Of a stretch of DNA of 64,000 nucleotides, positions 26,316 through 35,792 are shown one piece after another. Position 1 is the stretch's first letter. Each line of letters begins with the position of its first letter. The notes beneath the pieces were generated by a model, which was not told the DNA's origin, made no database searches, and saw only the letters and a program-made list of their open reading frames with translations. Position numbers and translations under genes: made by a program. This DNA is from Micromonospora echinospora (GTDB taxonomy: Bacteria > Actinomycetota > Actinomycetes > Mycobacteriales > Micromonosporaceae). The stretch covers positions 5,409,001-5,473,000 of the forward strand of contig NZ_LT607413.1 of assembly GCF_900091495.1 (NCBI RefSeq), written 5' to 3'.

Positions 26316-27913
26316 GATACGAGATCATCGGTCCGCTGGCGGACCGCTTCGACGAGGTCCTCACCGCCGAGGCGCTGGAGTTTCTGGTCGCGCTGGACAG
26401 CGAGTTCGCCGCCCGCCGGGTGGCGCTGCTGGACACCCGGCGGGCCCGCCGGGCCCGGTACGCCACCGGCCAGTTGCCCGACTTCCTTCCGGAGACCGCG
26501 CACGTCCGCGCCGATCCCACCTGGCGGGTGGCCCCGCCCGCCCCGGGGCTGGTCGACCGGCGGGTGGAGATCACCGGGCCGACCGACCGCAAGATGACCG
26601 TGAACGCGCTGAACTCCGGGGCCCGGGTGTGGCTCGCCGACTTCGAGGATGCCACCGCCCCCACCTGGGACAACGTCATCGGCGGCCAGCTCAGCCTGAT
26701 CGACGCCCTGGACCGGCGGATCGACTTCACCGACGCGCGCGGCAAGCGGTACGCCCTCGGCGAGGACCTGGCGACGATCGTGGTCCGACCGCGTGGCTGG
26801 CACCTCGTGGAGAAGGGGATCGCGGTCGACGGGCGACCGGTCTCGGCCAGCCTGGTCGACTTCGGGCTCTACCTCTTCCACTGCGCGCGCCGGCAACTCG
26901 ACGCCGGGGCCGGCCCGTACTTCTACCTGCCGAAGCTGGAGACCCACCGGGAGGCGCGGCTCTGGAACGACATCTTCGTCTTCGCCCAGCACTACCTGGG
27001 CCTGCCGGTCGGGACGATCCGGGCCACCACCCTGATCGAGACGATCACCGCCGCGTTCGAGATGGAGGAGATCCTCTACGAGCTGCGCGAACACTCGGCG
27101 GGACTGAACGCGGGCCGGTGGGACTACATCTTCAGCGTGATCAAGAACTTCGGGCAGTGGCCGGACTTCGTCCTGCCGGACCGGTCCGAGGTCACCATGA
27201 CCGTGCCGTTCATGCGCGCGTACACCGAGCTGCTGGTGCGGACCTGCCACAAGCGGGGCGCGCACGCCATCGGCGGGATGGCCGCGTTCATCCCCAGCCG
27301 TGACCCGGCGGTCAACGAGACCGCCCTGACCCGGGTGCGGGCCGACAAGCAGCGCGAGGCCGACGCCGGATTCGATGGTTCCTGGGTGGCCCATCCGGGC
27401 CTGGTCGGGGTGTGCCGTGAGGTGTTCGACGGGGCGCTCGGTGACCACCCGCACCAGCTCGACCGCCTCCGCGAGGACGTGCAGGTCACCACGGCCGACC
27501 TGCTGGCCGTCGACAAGACCCCGGGCCAGGTCACCGCCGCCGGGCTGCGGTCCAACGTCGCGGTGGCGCTGCGGTACGTCGACGCCTGGCTCGGCGGCAC
27601 CGGCGCGGTGGCACTGTGGAACCTGATGGAGGACGCGGCGACCGCCGAGATCGCCCGCTGCCAGGTGTGGCAGTGGACGCACCACGGCACGCCGCTGGCC
27701 GACGGCGGCTGCGTCACCGGGGACCTGGTCCGGTCGATCCTCACCGAGGAACTGGCCGCCCTGGTCGAGGGACGGGACGACGCCGGACGGGCGCGCGCCG
27801 AGGCGGCGGCGCGGATCATCGAGGACACCGCGCTCGGCGAGGACCTGCCGGCGTTCTTCACCACCGACGCGTACGCCCGGCACCTCGGACCGTCCCACCG
27901 GACCGGTGCCTGA
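26312..27913 (+). CDS. aceB: Malate synthase A
   Basis: 533 residues starting with a GTG that overlaps the aceA stop (GTGA). The malate synthase signature [15 protein letters not shown] is present, with the acidic and arginine residues of the TIM-barrel active site ([12 protein letters not shown] near residue 110; [16 protein letters not shown] block [12 protein letters not shown]). The length fits malate synthase A (about 530), not the 720-residue G form. It condenses glyoxylate with acetyl-CoA to malate, completing the shunt with isocitrate lyase. A perfect hairpin 20 bases after the stop ends the operon. Confidence 0.97.
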   Translation: MRYEIIGPLADRFDEVLTAEALEFLVALDSEFAARRVALLDTRRARRARYATGQLPDFLPETAHVRADPTWRVAPPAPGLVDRRVEITGPTDRKMTVNALNSGARVWLADFEDATAPTWDNVIGGQLSLIDALDRRIDFTDARGKRYALGEDLATIVVRPRGWHLVEKGIAVDGRPVSASLVDFGLYLFHCARRQLDAGAGPYFYLPKLETHREARLWNDIFVFAQHYLGLPVGTIRATTLIETITAAFEMEEILYELREHSAGLNAGRWDYIFSVIKNFGQWPDFVLPDRSEVTMTVPFMRAYTELLVRTCHKRGAHAIGGMAAFIPSRDPAVNETALTRVRADKQREADAGFDGSWVAHPGLVGVCREVFDGALGDHPHQLDRLREDVQVTTADLLAVDKTPGQVTAAGLRSNVAVALRYVDAWLGGTGAVALWNLMEDAATAEIARCQVWQWTHHGTPLADGGCVTGDLVRSILTEELAALVEGRDDAGRARAEAAARIIEDTALGEDLPAFFTTDAYARHLGPSHRTGA

Positions 27914-27932
27914 CCGCGAACCCGACCGACAG

Positions 27933-27965
27933 GGAGCCGGGGAGGGCATCGCCCTCCCCGGCTCC
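27933..27965 (+). terminator. 15-bp hairpin after aceB
   Basis: Bases 27933-27947 (GGAGCCGGGGAGGGC) pair perfectly with 27951-27965 around a 3-base loop. Its position 20 bases past the aceB stop makes it the likely operon terminator. No U-tract follows. Confidence 0.8.
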
Positions 27966-28254
27966 GCGTCTGCGGACGGCGGCCCGATCCCGCCTCGGCA
28001 GGTCAAGTTTTCGCCAAGATTCAAATGAAGGAATTTCATTTCGTCGGGGTGGGTAGCTAGATTGCCGCCGTGCGACCGCGCACAAGGGACGTCAGCTCGA
28101 CACGGAGGGACCGCAACCCCTCCCACCGAGCCCCAGCCCTGGCGGGCCACCTCCCGCCCCCGGTACGACAACGACCGGGGCAGGGGGTCGGTTCGTGGCC
28201 CGGCGGGACGACGGCCATCGCCGGCACCAACGAGCTGGAAGGACACCGCAGATC
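27966..28254 (+). other. Long untranslated leader of the glycosyltransferase gene
   Basis: About 290 bases without a convincing gene. It holds an A+T-rich start, the dyad at 28023-28041, then a G+C-rich region with several small stems, including GGAGGG (28104-28109) pairing with CCCTCC (28118-28123). I looked for SAM, cobalamin, ZTP and c-di-AMP riboswitch cores and could not match one convincingly. Small Arg-rich open frames here lack ribosome sites. Confidence 0.4.
28023..28041. promoter_or_regulatory. A+T-rich dyad upstream of the glycosyltransferase gene
   Basis: AAATGAA (28023-28029) and TTCATTT (28035-28041) are a perfect inverted repeat with a 5-base spacer in an A+T-rich patch. It is the most likely operator or promoter element for the gene at 28255; the cognate regulator is unknown. 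Confidence 0.4.
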
Positions 28255-29637
28255 ATGGTTACGCCGACGTCGCAGACCGGCGGGCACGCGCCATCGCTCA
28301 GCGTCGTCATACCGACCTTCAAGGACGCCCAGAGCCTTGAGCTGACCCTGCGCTCGCTGAGTCGGCAGTCACTACCGGCCGACCGGTTCGAGGTGATCGT
28401 GGTGCGCGACGGTGGAGCCGAGGGGGCCGAGGACTACACCGCCGTGGCGGACCACGGCAAGTCCCTCGATCTCCAGATGGTCGCGCTTCCGGCCCGTGGT
28501 GGGCGGTCCGTGGCGCGCAACGAGGGGATCCGACGTGCCACTGCGGACACCATCCTGTTCCTCGACAGTGACTCGTACGCGACTCCGACCCTCCTCGAAC
28601 GACACGTGGCCTTCCACGCCGCCTCGGGCACGCCCCACGTGTTGATCGGCCGGCGCAACGAACTCGGCCGGCGGCACCTCGACGCGGTGCTCGCCGGTGG
28701 GCCGGTCACGCCGGACTCCGACGTGCGCGCCGACGACGGGGGAGACACGCGCTTCCCCAACGGACTGCCGACGGGGGACCACTGGCTCGGTGCCATGTGG
28801 ATGTTCGCGCACGGCCACAACATCTCCGCGCCACGCGAGGTGGTGACCGCGGTCGGCGGGTTCGACGAGGACTTCGGCACCCGCTGGGGGTGGGAGGACA
28901 CCGAGTTGTTCTACCGGATCGACCGCCACCTCGGCCCGGAGAAGCGGGCGTTCCGGTACGACCCCGACGCGTTGGTCTACCACCTGCCGCACTACCGCAA
29001 CATGCTGCAGAACCTCCAGGACTACACCGGCAACCGCAAGATGGTGCTGGCCAAGTACCCGACCATCGACTGGGAGTTCGTCGGCATCGTCGACACGATC
29101 TACTCGGCGGAGATCCTCGCCCGGTACCGGGAGGCCATCGCGGACTGTGTGGACCGGCAGGCATGCCGGGTCGCGCCCGCGTGGCGTTGGCTGCGGGACC
29201 GGCTGCCCGGTCCCCGGGTGTTGTGGGTCGGCACGGGCAGCGCCGAGGTGCCCCTCGGGGACCGGGCCGTGACGTTCGACTACGGCGTTCCGGCCGGAGG
29301 CCGGAACTACCACCTCGTCGGGATCGACCCGCCCTTCACGCCGGGCAGTCTGGACGCGGTCGTCAGCGTCGACTTCTGGCGTTACCTGCACTGGCAGGAA
29401 CTCTGTTCGTTCGTGGGCTCGTCGGTCCGTCTGGGCGCGGAGGTCTACCTGGTCGGCACGGACACGCACCTCTCGGCCGGCCCGCCGCCCGGTCCGGAGC
29501 AGGTGCGGTACCTGACCCGGGCGTTTCGACACAGCTTCGAGGTCAGCGTGCTGGAGGCCGATCAGCCCGACGGGTGCTGGGCGCTGCACCTGCGTGCCGG
29601 TGCCGGTGCCGGGGCGCGGCGACGCCGACGGTTCTGA
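28255..29637 (+). CDS. GT2 family glycosyltransferase with degenerate methyltransferase-like C-terminus
   Basis: 460 residues from ATG 28255; GGAAGGA lies 12 bases upstream. Residues 15-130 are a GT-A domain (LSVVIPTFKDAQ, the DxD-type LFLDSDSYA) and 180-220 hold the galactosyltransferase-type acceptor motif (GGFDEDFGTRWGWEDTELF). The last 140 residues (RVLWVGTGSAEVPLG, then FTPGSLDAVVSVDFWRYLHW) look like a Rossmann methyltransferase fold whose SAM loop is degenerate. No membrane segment is present, so it acts in the cytoplasm, transferring a sugar from a nucleotide donor to an unknown acceptor. It has a long structured leader and no co-directional partner downstream. Confidence 0.87.
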   Translation: MVTPTSQTGGHAPSLSVVIPTFKDAQSLELTLRSLSRQSLPADRFEVIVVRDGGAEGAEDYTAVADHGKSLDLQMVALPARGGRSVARNEGIRRATADTILFLDSDSYATPTLLERHVAFHAASGTPHVLIGRRNELGRRHLDAVLAGGPVTPDSDVRADDGGDTRFPNGLPTGDHWLGAMWMFAHGHNISAPREVVTAVGGFDEDFGTRWGWEDTELFYRIDRHLGPEKRAFRYDPDALVYHLPHYRNMLQNLQDYTGNRKMVLAKYPTIDWEFVGIVDTIYSAEILARYREAIADCVDRQACRVAPAWRWLRDRLPGPRVLWVGTGSAEVPLGDRAVTFDYGVPAGGRNYHLVGIDPPFTPGSLDAVVSVDFWRYLHWQELCSFVGSSVRLGAEVYLVGTDTHLSAGPPPGPEQVRYLTRAFRHSFEVSVLEADQPDGCWALHLRAGAGAGARRRRRF

Positions 29638-29760
29638 GTGGACGGCCTCCGGGCGGGGGACCGCATGTCGGCTAGCTGCCTAGGATGCTCTACGGGGTGT
29701 GCGCCGCGCGTCGTGCCGGCAGCACACCTGGCACCACCGGCCCGGTCGATGGCCCGTACG

Positions 29761-31434
29761 TCAACGGTGGGAGTCGGCGCCGTTCCGTGCCCTCGTCCGG
29801 GCGATCGGGCTGGCCTCGGCCGGTGCCGGCAGAACCCGCAGCACCACCAGGGCGACGTCGTCGTCGCCGCTGGCCGGGAAGCGGTCGAGCAGGTGGTCGC
29901 ACACCTGCTCGGCGGTCATCCCGTGCCGGTCGGTCAGGGCGCCGACCAGATGGGCGAGGCCCTCGTCCAGGAGGCTGCCGCGCCGCTCGATCAGGCCGTC
30001 GGTGTAGAGGACGACGGTGCTGCCCGGGGCAAGGGTGACGCGGTGGTCACGACGCACGACGCCGCCGCTGTCCATGCCGAGCAGGATCTCCGGCGGCGCC
30101 TGAAGCAGGCCGGCGGTTCCGTCGGGGGCGACCAGCACGGGTGGCAGGTGGCCGGCGTTGGCCCAGACCAGGAGGTGCCGGCCGGGTTGGTTCTGCGGCT
30201 CGTCCTGCGTGACGCGGGCCAGGATCGCCGTGGCGAAGGCGTCGACCCGCAGGCCGCTCATCGCGGTGTCGAGATCGGCCAGTACGGCTGCCGGGGACTC
30301 CCGAGTGCCGTACGCCACCCCGCGCAGCAGGTTCCGAATCTGTGCCATGGTCGCGGCGGCCTGCCGGTCGTGGCCGGCGACGTCGCCGATGACCAGGGCG
30401 AGAGATCCGTCGGGTTGCAGGAAGGAGTCGTACCAGTCGCCGCCGAGGCGGGCGCGCTCGGTCGCCGGCCGGTACCGCACGGCCACCTCCAGGCCCTCGC
30501 GTTGGGCGGGCGGGGTCAGCAGGCTGCGTTGCAGCTTCTCGGACAGCTCCCGCTCCAGGCTCGCCACCCGGCGTTCGGCCTGGCGGGTCTGTGCCCGGTG
30601 GAGCGCCTGCGTCACCGCCGCGCCGACCAGCCGTACGAACCGCACGTAACTCTCGTCGACCGGCAGGTGCTGACTCAACTGCGCCACGAGTACCGCGTCG
30701 TCGGCGGTCCCGGACGCGTCGGGCAGCCGAACCCAGACCACCGCGATCCCGGCCGAGTCGTCGACCACGACGTCGCCCGCGTCGAACAGGGCCGACGGCA
30801 CGACCGGCGACGACCGGCCGGCCGCGCGGGGCAGGAGGACGTCCACGTCCGGCAGGTCGTGGGGATCCCGGCGGAGCACGGTCACCGTCCGGTCGAGGAT
30901 CTGGTCGGGTTCGTCCAGCTCCCCGAGGGCGTCGGTGAGTTCGGCGAGCAGGATCAGCCGCCGCTGGGACAGCACCTGCTCCGTGGTCTCCGACGCGATG
31001 TCGACGACACCCTCGACCTGCCCGCCGGCCCCGAGGACGGCGGAGTAGGAGAAGGTGAAGAAGCACTCCTCCGGGTAGCCGTGCCGGTCCATCAACAGCC
31101 GCATGTTCCGGGTCCAGGTCGCCCGCTGGGTCGTGCGGACCGACGCCAGCATCGGCCCGATCTCGTCCCAGATCTCCGGAAACACCTGGGCCGCCGGCGC
31201 CCCGAGGGCCGCCGGGTGCTTTTTCCCGATCAGGTCGACGTAGGCCTCGTTGTACAGCATGACGAACTCCTGACCCCAGAACAGGGTCACCGGGAACCGG
31301 GTGTGCAGGGTGATGTCGACGGCGGCGCGCAGCGTCCGGCTCCAGCCGGGCACCGGGCCGAGCGAGGTCGCTGCCCAGTCGACCCGCGCGTAGGCCGACC
31401 GCAGCGACCCCGCCGCGTCGAAGAGTTCGTCCAC
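29761..31434 (-). CDS. PP2C/SpoIIE-type serine phosphatase with N-terminal PAS-like sensor
   Basis: About 557 residues from GTG 31434 (VDELFDAAGSLRSAYARVDW); the much longer open frame upstream is Arg/Pro-rich and overlaps the preceding gene. Residues 15-145 form a PAS-like sensor (TLFWGQEFVMLYNEAYVDLIG), then a GAF-like region, a short coiled coil (ERRVASLERELSEKLQRSLL), and a C-terminal SpoIIE/PP2C domain with metal-binding aspartates (RLGGDWYDSF, VIGDVAGHD, DDDVALVVLRV). Such enzymes dephosphorylate anti-anti-sigma factors in partner-switching systems. It follows the similar gene at 31526 by 91 bases on the same strand. Confidence 0.88.
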   Translation of the reverse strand: MDELFDAAGSLRSAYARVDWAATSLGPVPGWSRTLRAAVDITLHTRFPVTLFWGQEFVMLYNEAYVDLIGKKHPAALGAPAAQVFPEIWDEIGPMLASVRTTQRATWTRNMRLLMDRHGYPEECFFTFSYSAVLGAGGQVEGVVDIASETTEQVLSQRRLILLAELTDALGELDEPDQILDRTVTVLRRDPHDLPDVDVLLPRAAGRSSPVVPSALFDAGDVVVDDSAGIAVVWVRLPDASGTADDAVLVAQLSQHLPVDESYVRFVRLVGAAVTQALHRAQTRQAERRVASLERELSEKLQRSLLTPPAQREGLEVAVRYRPATERARLGGDWYDSFLQPDGSLALVIGDVAGHDRQAAATMAQIRNLLRGVAYGTRESPAAVLADLDTAMSGLRVDAFATAILARVTQDEPQNQPGRHLLVWANAGHLPPVLVAPDGTAGLLQAPPEILLGMDSGGVVRRDHRVTLAPGSTVVLYTDGLIERRGSLLDEGLAHLVGALTDRHGMTAEQVCDHLLDRFPASGDDDVALVVLRVLPAPAEASPIARTRARNGADSHR

Positions 31435-31525
31435 GGGCCGACGATAGCCCTGCTGGTGGACCGTCGCCGGACTGCACCGGTGATCGCCTTCTCGCAGGTC
31501 AGCATGCCTGCCGGGCCGACGTGGA

Positions 31526-32881
31526 TCAGTCCGGCAGGGCCGGGACGTGCAGGGCCAGGATCGCCGTGTCGTCGCCGGGCTGGTGCCCGGTGAAGTCGAG
31601 CACCGCCGTCTCGACCGCCGCGGCGAGCTGCTCGGCGTCGGCGTCGGTCGTGTCGGCGAGGACCTGACGGAGCCGGTCGATGCCGAACAGCGCGCGGTCG
31701 GTGGGGCGGCGGGCCTCGGTGACACCGTCGGTGTAGAGCAGCAGGCTGTCGCCCGGGTGCAGTTGGACGCGTTGGTCGCGCAGCGGCGGCTCGGGCAGCC
31801 AGCCGAGGACGAGTCCGTACCGGCCGAGGGTCTCGATGGTGCCGTCGGCGCGGCGGACGAGAGCCGGGTCGTGACCGCCGCAGCTGACCTGGACGTTGAC
31901 GCCGGTGTCGTTGACGCGCAGGGTGGCGTAGACGGCGGTCAGGTACTGGCTGTCGTCGGTGTACCACTCCCGCAGCGCGGTGTTCAGGGTGGCGAGGTTG
32001 TGGCTGGGGATGGAGCTGCGTGCGGCGGCGGCGCGCAGCGTGTAGCGGGCCAGCGCGGTCGTCTTCGCGGCCCGGGGGCCCTTGCCGGAGACGTCGCCGA
32101 CGACCGCGGCCCAGGCGCTGCGGGTGGAGGGGAAGACGTCGTAGAAGTCGCCGAGGACCTCGTCGCCGCCGACGCCGCGACGGTACCGGGCGGCGACCCG
32201 CACGCCGGGGATCTGGGGGAGGCGGGCGGGCAGGAGGCTCTCCTGGAGGGTGAGGGCGAGCGTGGAGGCCTGCGTGGCGGCGTGTTCGGCGCGTTGGGTG
32301 GCGGCCCGTGCCTCGTGCAGGGCGTCGCGGAGCGCGATCTCACCGGCGGCCGCGTGGGACAGGGTGCGCAGCACCTCGATGTCGCGGGGGGTCCACTCCC
32401 GGGGCGCGGTGGCCATGGCGGAGAAGGTGCCGAGCACGTGGCCGTCGACGGAGTGCACCGGGAAGCCGGCCCAGGCCGCGACGCCCGTCAGTTCGATGGA
32501 CGGGTTGTCGTGGGTGCGGGGGTCGGCGCGGGCGTCGGTGACGACCAGTTCGGCGTCGGCATCGATGACGTACCGGCAGAACGACTGCTCGACGGGGGTC
32601 TGCCGCTTTTCGGGGTCGATGTCGTCGAAGCCGGTGGAGCTCTTCCAGAAGGAGCGGGTGGCGTCGACGACGGTCACGAATACGAACGGCGTGCCGAGCA
32701 GGGACGCCGCCAGTCGGGTCAGCCGGTCGAAGGGTTCCTCCGGGGCGGTGTCCAGCAGGCCCGTGCGCCGTACGGCGGCCAGCCGGGCGGGGTCGGAGAC
32801 GGCCGTCGGCAGGGGCGGGCGGTCCGGGGCCGTGTCGTCGCTGAGGGGTTGCCGGGGTTGCGGCCTCGTCGGTGGGGTCAC
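31526..32881 (-). CDS. GAF-domain PP2C/SpoIIE-type serine phosphatase
   Basis: 451 residues from a GTG at 32881; the ribosome site is poor, and a start a few codons downstream is possible. Residues 30-185 form a GAF sensor (FDRLTRLAASLLGTPFVFVT, CRYVIDADAELVVTDA), followed by a linker helix and the phosphatase domain (GDEVLGDFYDVF, VVGDVSGKG, PGDDTAILALHV) with its metal ligands. It presumably dephosphorylates an anti-sigma antagonist to release a stress sigma factor. The tandem arrangement with the next phosphatase suggests that two inputs feed the same switch. No anti-sigma or antagonist gene is seen nearby. Confidence 0.9.
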   Translation of the reverse strand: MTPPTRPQPRQPLSDDTAPDRPPLPTAVSDPARLAAVRRTGLLDTAPEEPFDRLTRLAASLLGTPFVFVTVVDATRSFWKSSTGFDDIDPEKRQTPVEQSFCRYVIDADAELVVTDARADPRTHDNPSIELTGVAAWAGFPVHSVDGHVLGTFSAMATAPREWTPRDIEVLRTLSHAAAGEIALRDALHEARAATQRAEHAATQASTLALTLQESLLPARLPQIPGVRVAARYRRGVGGDEVLGDFYDVFPSTRSAWAAVVGDVSGKGPRAAKTTALARYTLRAAAARSSIPSHNLATLNTALREWYTDDSQYLTAVYATLRVNDTGVNVQVSCGGHDPALVRRADGTIETLGRYGLVLGWLPEPPLRDQRVQLHPGDSLLLYTDGVTEARRPTDRALFGIDRLRQVLADTTDADAEQLAAAVETAVLDFTGHQPGDDTAILALHVPALPD

Positions 32882-33091
32882 CGTGGCGGGCCGGCGGGCC
32901 GGTAGCGCCCGGGCGTGGATCGCTGCGGAGGCGTGTTTTCACTCGTCTCGGCCACCATCACCTGGCCATTCTGACCGCATTGTTTGTCGCCCAGCAACTG
33001 CACGCCGGATGGCTACGGAGGGTGATCGTGCGGGTTCGGTGCTCGGGTCGGGGTCGGGTGGGTGCGGTCCGGGTCGGCGGGCGGGGGCGCG

Positions 33092-33694
33092 TCAGCCCGG
33101 CAGTTGTCGGAGGACGCCCTCGGTGTCGAGCACCGGGCAGAGCAGCCCCAGGGTTTCCAGGCTCGCCTGGTGCGCCTGGTCGCTGGCGGCGGTGCACGCG
33201 TCGGAGACGATCACCGGTCGGTACCCGAGGTTGATCGCGTCGAACACGGTGTGGGTCACCGCGAGGTTGGTGGCCACACCCGTGAACAGGAGCGTCTGCA
33301 TGCCCCTGCCCCGCAGGACCGTGTCCAGCTCGGTGCCGAAGAAGCCGCTGAGCCGCACCTGGTGGATGAGGACGTCCTCGGGTTCGGGCGCGAGCTCGTC
33401 GATGATCTGGGCCTGCGGGGTGCCGCCGAGGAAGGCCTGGTGCTCGGCGATCATCGCGAAGAGGGGGGTGTTGGCGATCAGGTCGGGGTAGCCGGGTCGG
33501 TGGACGGTCTGGGTGTAGACGATCAGGCTGCCCCGGGACCGGGCAGCCGCGACGAGCCGGGCGGCGTACGACGCGACGCGGCGCCGGATGACCTGTTCGG
33601 CGAAGAAGGGGCCGAACGTCCCTTCCGGGCTGACGACCTCGTGCTGCCAGTGGATGTTGACGACGGCGGTGCGGGCCGGGTCGAGATCGGGCAT
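33092..33694 (-). CDS. Isochorismatase-like protein lacking the catalytic triad
   Basis: 200 residues from ATG 33694 with GGAGGG upstream. The fold is the cysteine hydrolase (isochorismatase/nicotinamidase) family, as shown by the core sheet pattern and motifs FFGTELD and GVATNLAVTHT. The three catalytic residues are all replaced: the Asp of the IDMQ motif is His15 (IHWQ), the Lys four residues before the conserved Ser is Gln112, and the nucleophilic Cys before V-x-x-T is Ala145. It should therefore not be a normal amidohydrolase and may be a binding or scaffold protein. It is the last gene of an operon with a debranching-type enzyme and an SCP2-like protein (10-base gap). Confidence 0.87.
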   Translation of the reverse strand: MPDLDPARTAVVNIHWQHEVVSPEGTFGPFFAEQVIRRRVASYAARLVAAARSRGSLIVYTQTVHRPGYPDLIANTPLFAMIAEHQAFLGGTPQAQIIDELAPEPEDVLIHQVRLSGFFGTELDTVLRGRGMQTLLFTGVATNLAVTHTVFDAINLGYRPVIVSDACTAASDQAHQASLETLGLLCPVLDTEGVLRQLPG

Positions 33695-33704
33695 GGTCCC
33701 TCCG

Positions 33705-35792
33705 TCACGGAGCGGAGATCTGATGGGGCGCGGCTTGGTACCGTCGCCCCTCCGTCGCGGCCGAACCCCTCCCGAAGGCGTCGAGACGTCCCCACCGTCC
33801 GGGTATGTCGAGCAAGGCCATGTAAGCGAGGTTAGCCGGAAGTGCCGGTCTGATCACGAGATCCTCGCCCACCGGCTGGAGGCCGAGCATGGTCCGCAGG
33901 AGCAGCAGCGTCGCCCCGGCGGACCATGCCTGCGGGCTGCACGCCGTGGGGTAGTTGACCGGGTACTTGGTGCTGCTCCGGCTGTATCCCGCGAACGCCT
34001 CGGGCAGCCGGCCGTCGTAGAAGGTCGCGGCGTCGAGGATGCCGGCGGCGATCCGGGCCGCCTCGTCGGCGTACCCGTAACGCCGCAGGCCCCAGGCGAT
34101 GAACGAGTTGTCGAACGGCCAGATGGTCCCGACGTGGTAGCCGATCGGGTTGTAGCGGCCCTGGTCCTCGGCCAGGGTGCGGACCCCCCAGCCGCTGAAG
34201 AGGGCGGGTGACATCAGGTGGCGGACCAGGGCGGGGGCCTTCTGTTCCTCGACGATGCCGCTCCACAGCAGGTGTCCGATGTTCGACGACAGGGCGTCCA
34301 CCTGGCGGCCGTCGCCGTCGAGGGCGAGGGCCATGTACTCGCCGTCGGCGACCCAGAAGTCGCGGTTGAAACGCTGTTTGAGTTCGGCCGCCTCCCGTTC
34401 CAGCCGGTTGGCGTAGGCGGGGTCGCCCCACAGGCGTCGGGCCAGCCGGGCGGTGCGCCGCTTCGCGTCGTACGCGTACCCCTGCAACTCGCAGGTCGCC
34501 CGGGGGAAGGTGGGCAGCCGGCCGTCGCGGTGGCAGATGCCGTCCCACGAGTCCTTCCAGCACTGGTTCTCCAGCCCGTTCTCGGTGTTGCGCCGCTGGT
34601 AGGAGATGTAGCCGCGGCCGGTCAGGTCGGCGTAGTCGTCGATCCAGTCGATCGCCGCCCGGGCCTCCTGTTCGACGGAGCGGACGAACTCGACGTCGCC
34701 GGTCCACCGTTCGTACTCGTCGAGCAGCACGAGGAAGAGGGGAGTGGCGTCCGCGCTGCCGAAGTAGGGACTGTGCGGGGTCTCGTCGAAGGCGGTGAGT
34801 TCGCCGTAGCGCATCTCGTGCAGGATCCGCCCGGGTTGCTCCTCCCGGAAGTCGTCGACCCGGCTGCCCTGGCGGAAGGCGAGCACCTTCAGGGTGGTGG
34901 CGGCCAGGTCGGGGGCGAACGGCAGTGCCTGGAGGCTGGTGAGGATGCTGTCCCGCCCGAAGAGGCACATGAACCAGGGCAGACCGGCGGCGGGCACGCT
35001 CTTGTCCTCGGCGAGGAAGGGGCTGAAACGCAGCGCGGCCAGGTCGATCAGGCTCTGCCGGTACGTCTCGTTGAGGGGCTCCCAGTCCGACTGGAGCCGT
35101 GGCGCCTGGTTCAGCCACTCCATGAGCCGGTGTTCCTTGTCCACCGGGTCCCGTGCCTCCCGACGGGGGATGACCAGCCGGTCCAGGCCTCTGGGTACGG
35201 GCAGGTCCGGCAGGGCGCTGAGCCGGGTGTGCCACGTGCTGTGCGGCTCGATGTGGACCTCGATGGTCACCCCGGCCTCGTCCAGGTGTGCGGGGCTCGT
35301 GACCGAGACGATCGTCTCCCGCCGGAACCGTTCCCGTTCGTAGCCGAGGACGAGCCGATCGTCGTCGACCCGGCGGTAGTGGCGTCCCTTCCGGTCCGGT
35401 GTCGCGTCCTTGACCTGGAAGAGGTCCGCGAAGTCGGCGTCCACGTCGACCCGGACGGTGAGGTCGACCGGTTGGCCGCCGTGGTTGATGATGGTCAGGT
35501 CCTCCTGTAGGCCGGTGCTGAGCGTGTGTCGGCGCACCACCGACAGGGTGCTGTTCACGTAGACGTCCTGGTGGCCCGGGACCAGGTAGAACTTGTTCTC
35601 GAAGTAGTGGATGTCGTCGATGGAGAGGGTGCTGAGTCGGGCGCCGTCGACCGTCAGCACCCACTTCGACAGCAGCCGCGTGTCGTGGGCGAACAGGCCG
35701 ACCGGCTCGTCGGGCGAGGCCAGGATGTCGCCCGCCTCGTCGCACACGAGGAAGGTCGTGCCGTCCAGGATGCCGATGTGGTCCTCAGGCAT
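33705..35792 (-). CDS. Glycogen debranching-type enzyme (amylo-alpha-1,6-glucosidase family)
   Basis: 695 residues from ATG 35792, preceded by AGGAGG at proper spacing; the in-frame GTG two codons earlier is too close to that site. An N-terminal beta-sandwich (GDE N-terminal/bis domain, residues 5-230) is followed by an (alpha/alpha)6 barrel with the landmarks WFMCLFGRDSILTSLQAL, WKDSWDGICHRDG and GTIWPFDNSFIAWGL. Family members hydrolyse alpha-1,6 branches or act on related oligosaccharides or glycosylated small molecules. It is cytoplasmic as no signal is seen. The start overlaps the SCP2-like gene by 8 nt, and the isochorismatase-like gene follows closely, so these three form an operon. 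Confidence 0.92.
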   Translation of the reverse strand: MPEDHIGILDGTTFLVCDEAGDILASPDEPVGLFAHDTRLLSKWVLTVDGARLSTLSIDDIHYFENKFYLVPGHQDVYVNSTLSVVRRHTLSTGLQEDLTIINHGGQPVDLTVRVDVDADFADLFQVKDATPDRKGRHYRRVDDDRLVLGYERERFRRETIVSVTSPAHLDEAGVTIEVHIEPHSTWHTRLSALPDLPVPRGLDRLVIPRREARDPVDKEHRLMEWLNQAPRLQSDWEPLNETYRQSLIDLAALRFSPFLAEDKSVPAAGLPWFMCLFGRDSILTSLQALPFAPDLAATTLKVLAFRQGSRVDDFREEQPGRILHEMRYGELTAFDETPHSPYFGSADATPLFLVLLDEYERWTGDVEFVRSVEQEARAAIDWIDDYADLTGRGYISYQRRNTENGLENQCWKDSWDGICHRDGRLPTFPRATCELQGYAYDAKRRTARLARRLWGDPAYANRLEREAAELKQRFNRDFWVADGEYMALALDGDGRQVDALSSNIGHLLWSGIVEEQKAPALVRHLMSPALFSGWGVRTLAEDQGRYNPIGYHVGTIWPFDNSFIAWGLRRYGYADEAARIAAGILDAATFYDGRLPEAFAGYSRSSTKYPVNYPTACSPQAWSAGATLLLLRTMLGLQPVGEDLVIRPALPANLAYMALLDIPGRWGRLDAFGRGSAATEGRRYQAAPHQISAP

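Noticed and set aside
28062..28345. Small Arg-rich open frames in the glycosyltransferase leader as a RiPP precursor
   Set aside because: No ribosome site, no leader/core pattern, and no RiPP-processing genes nearby.
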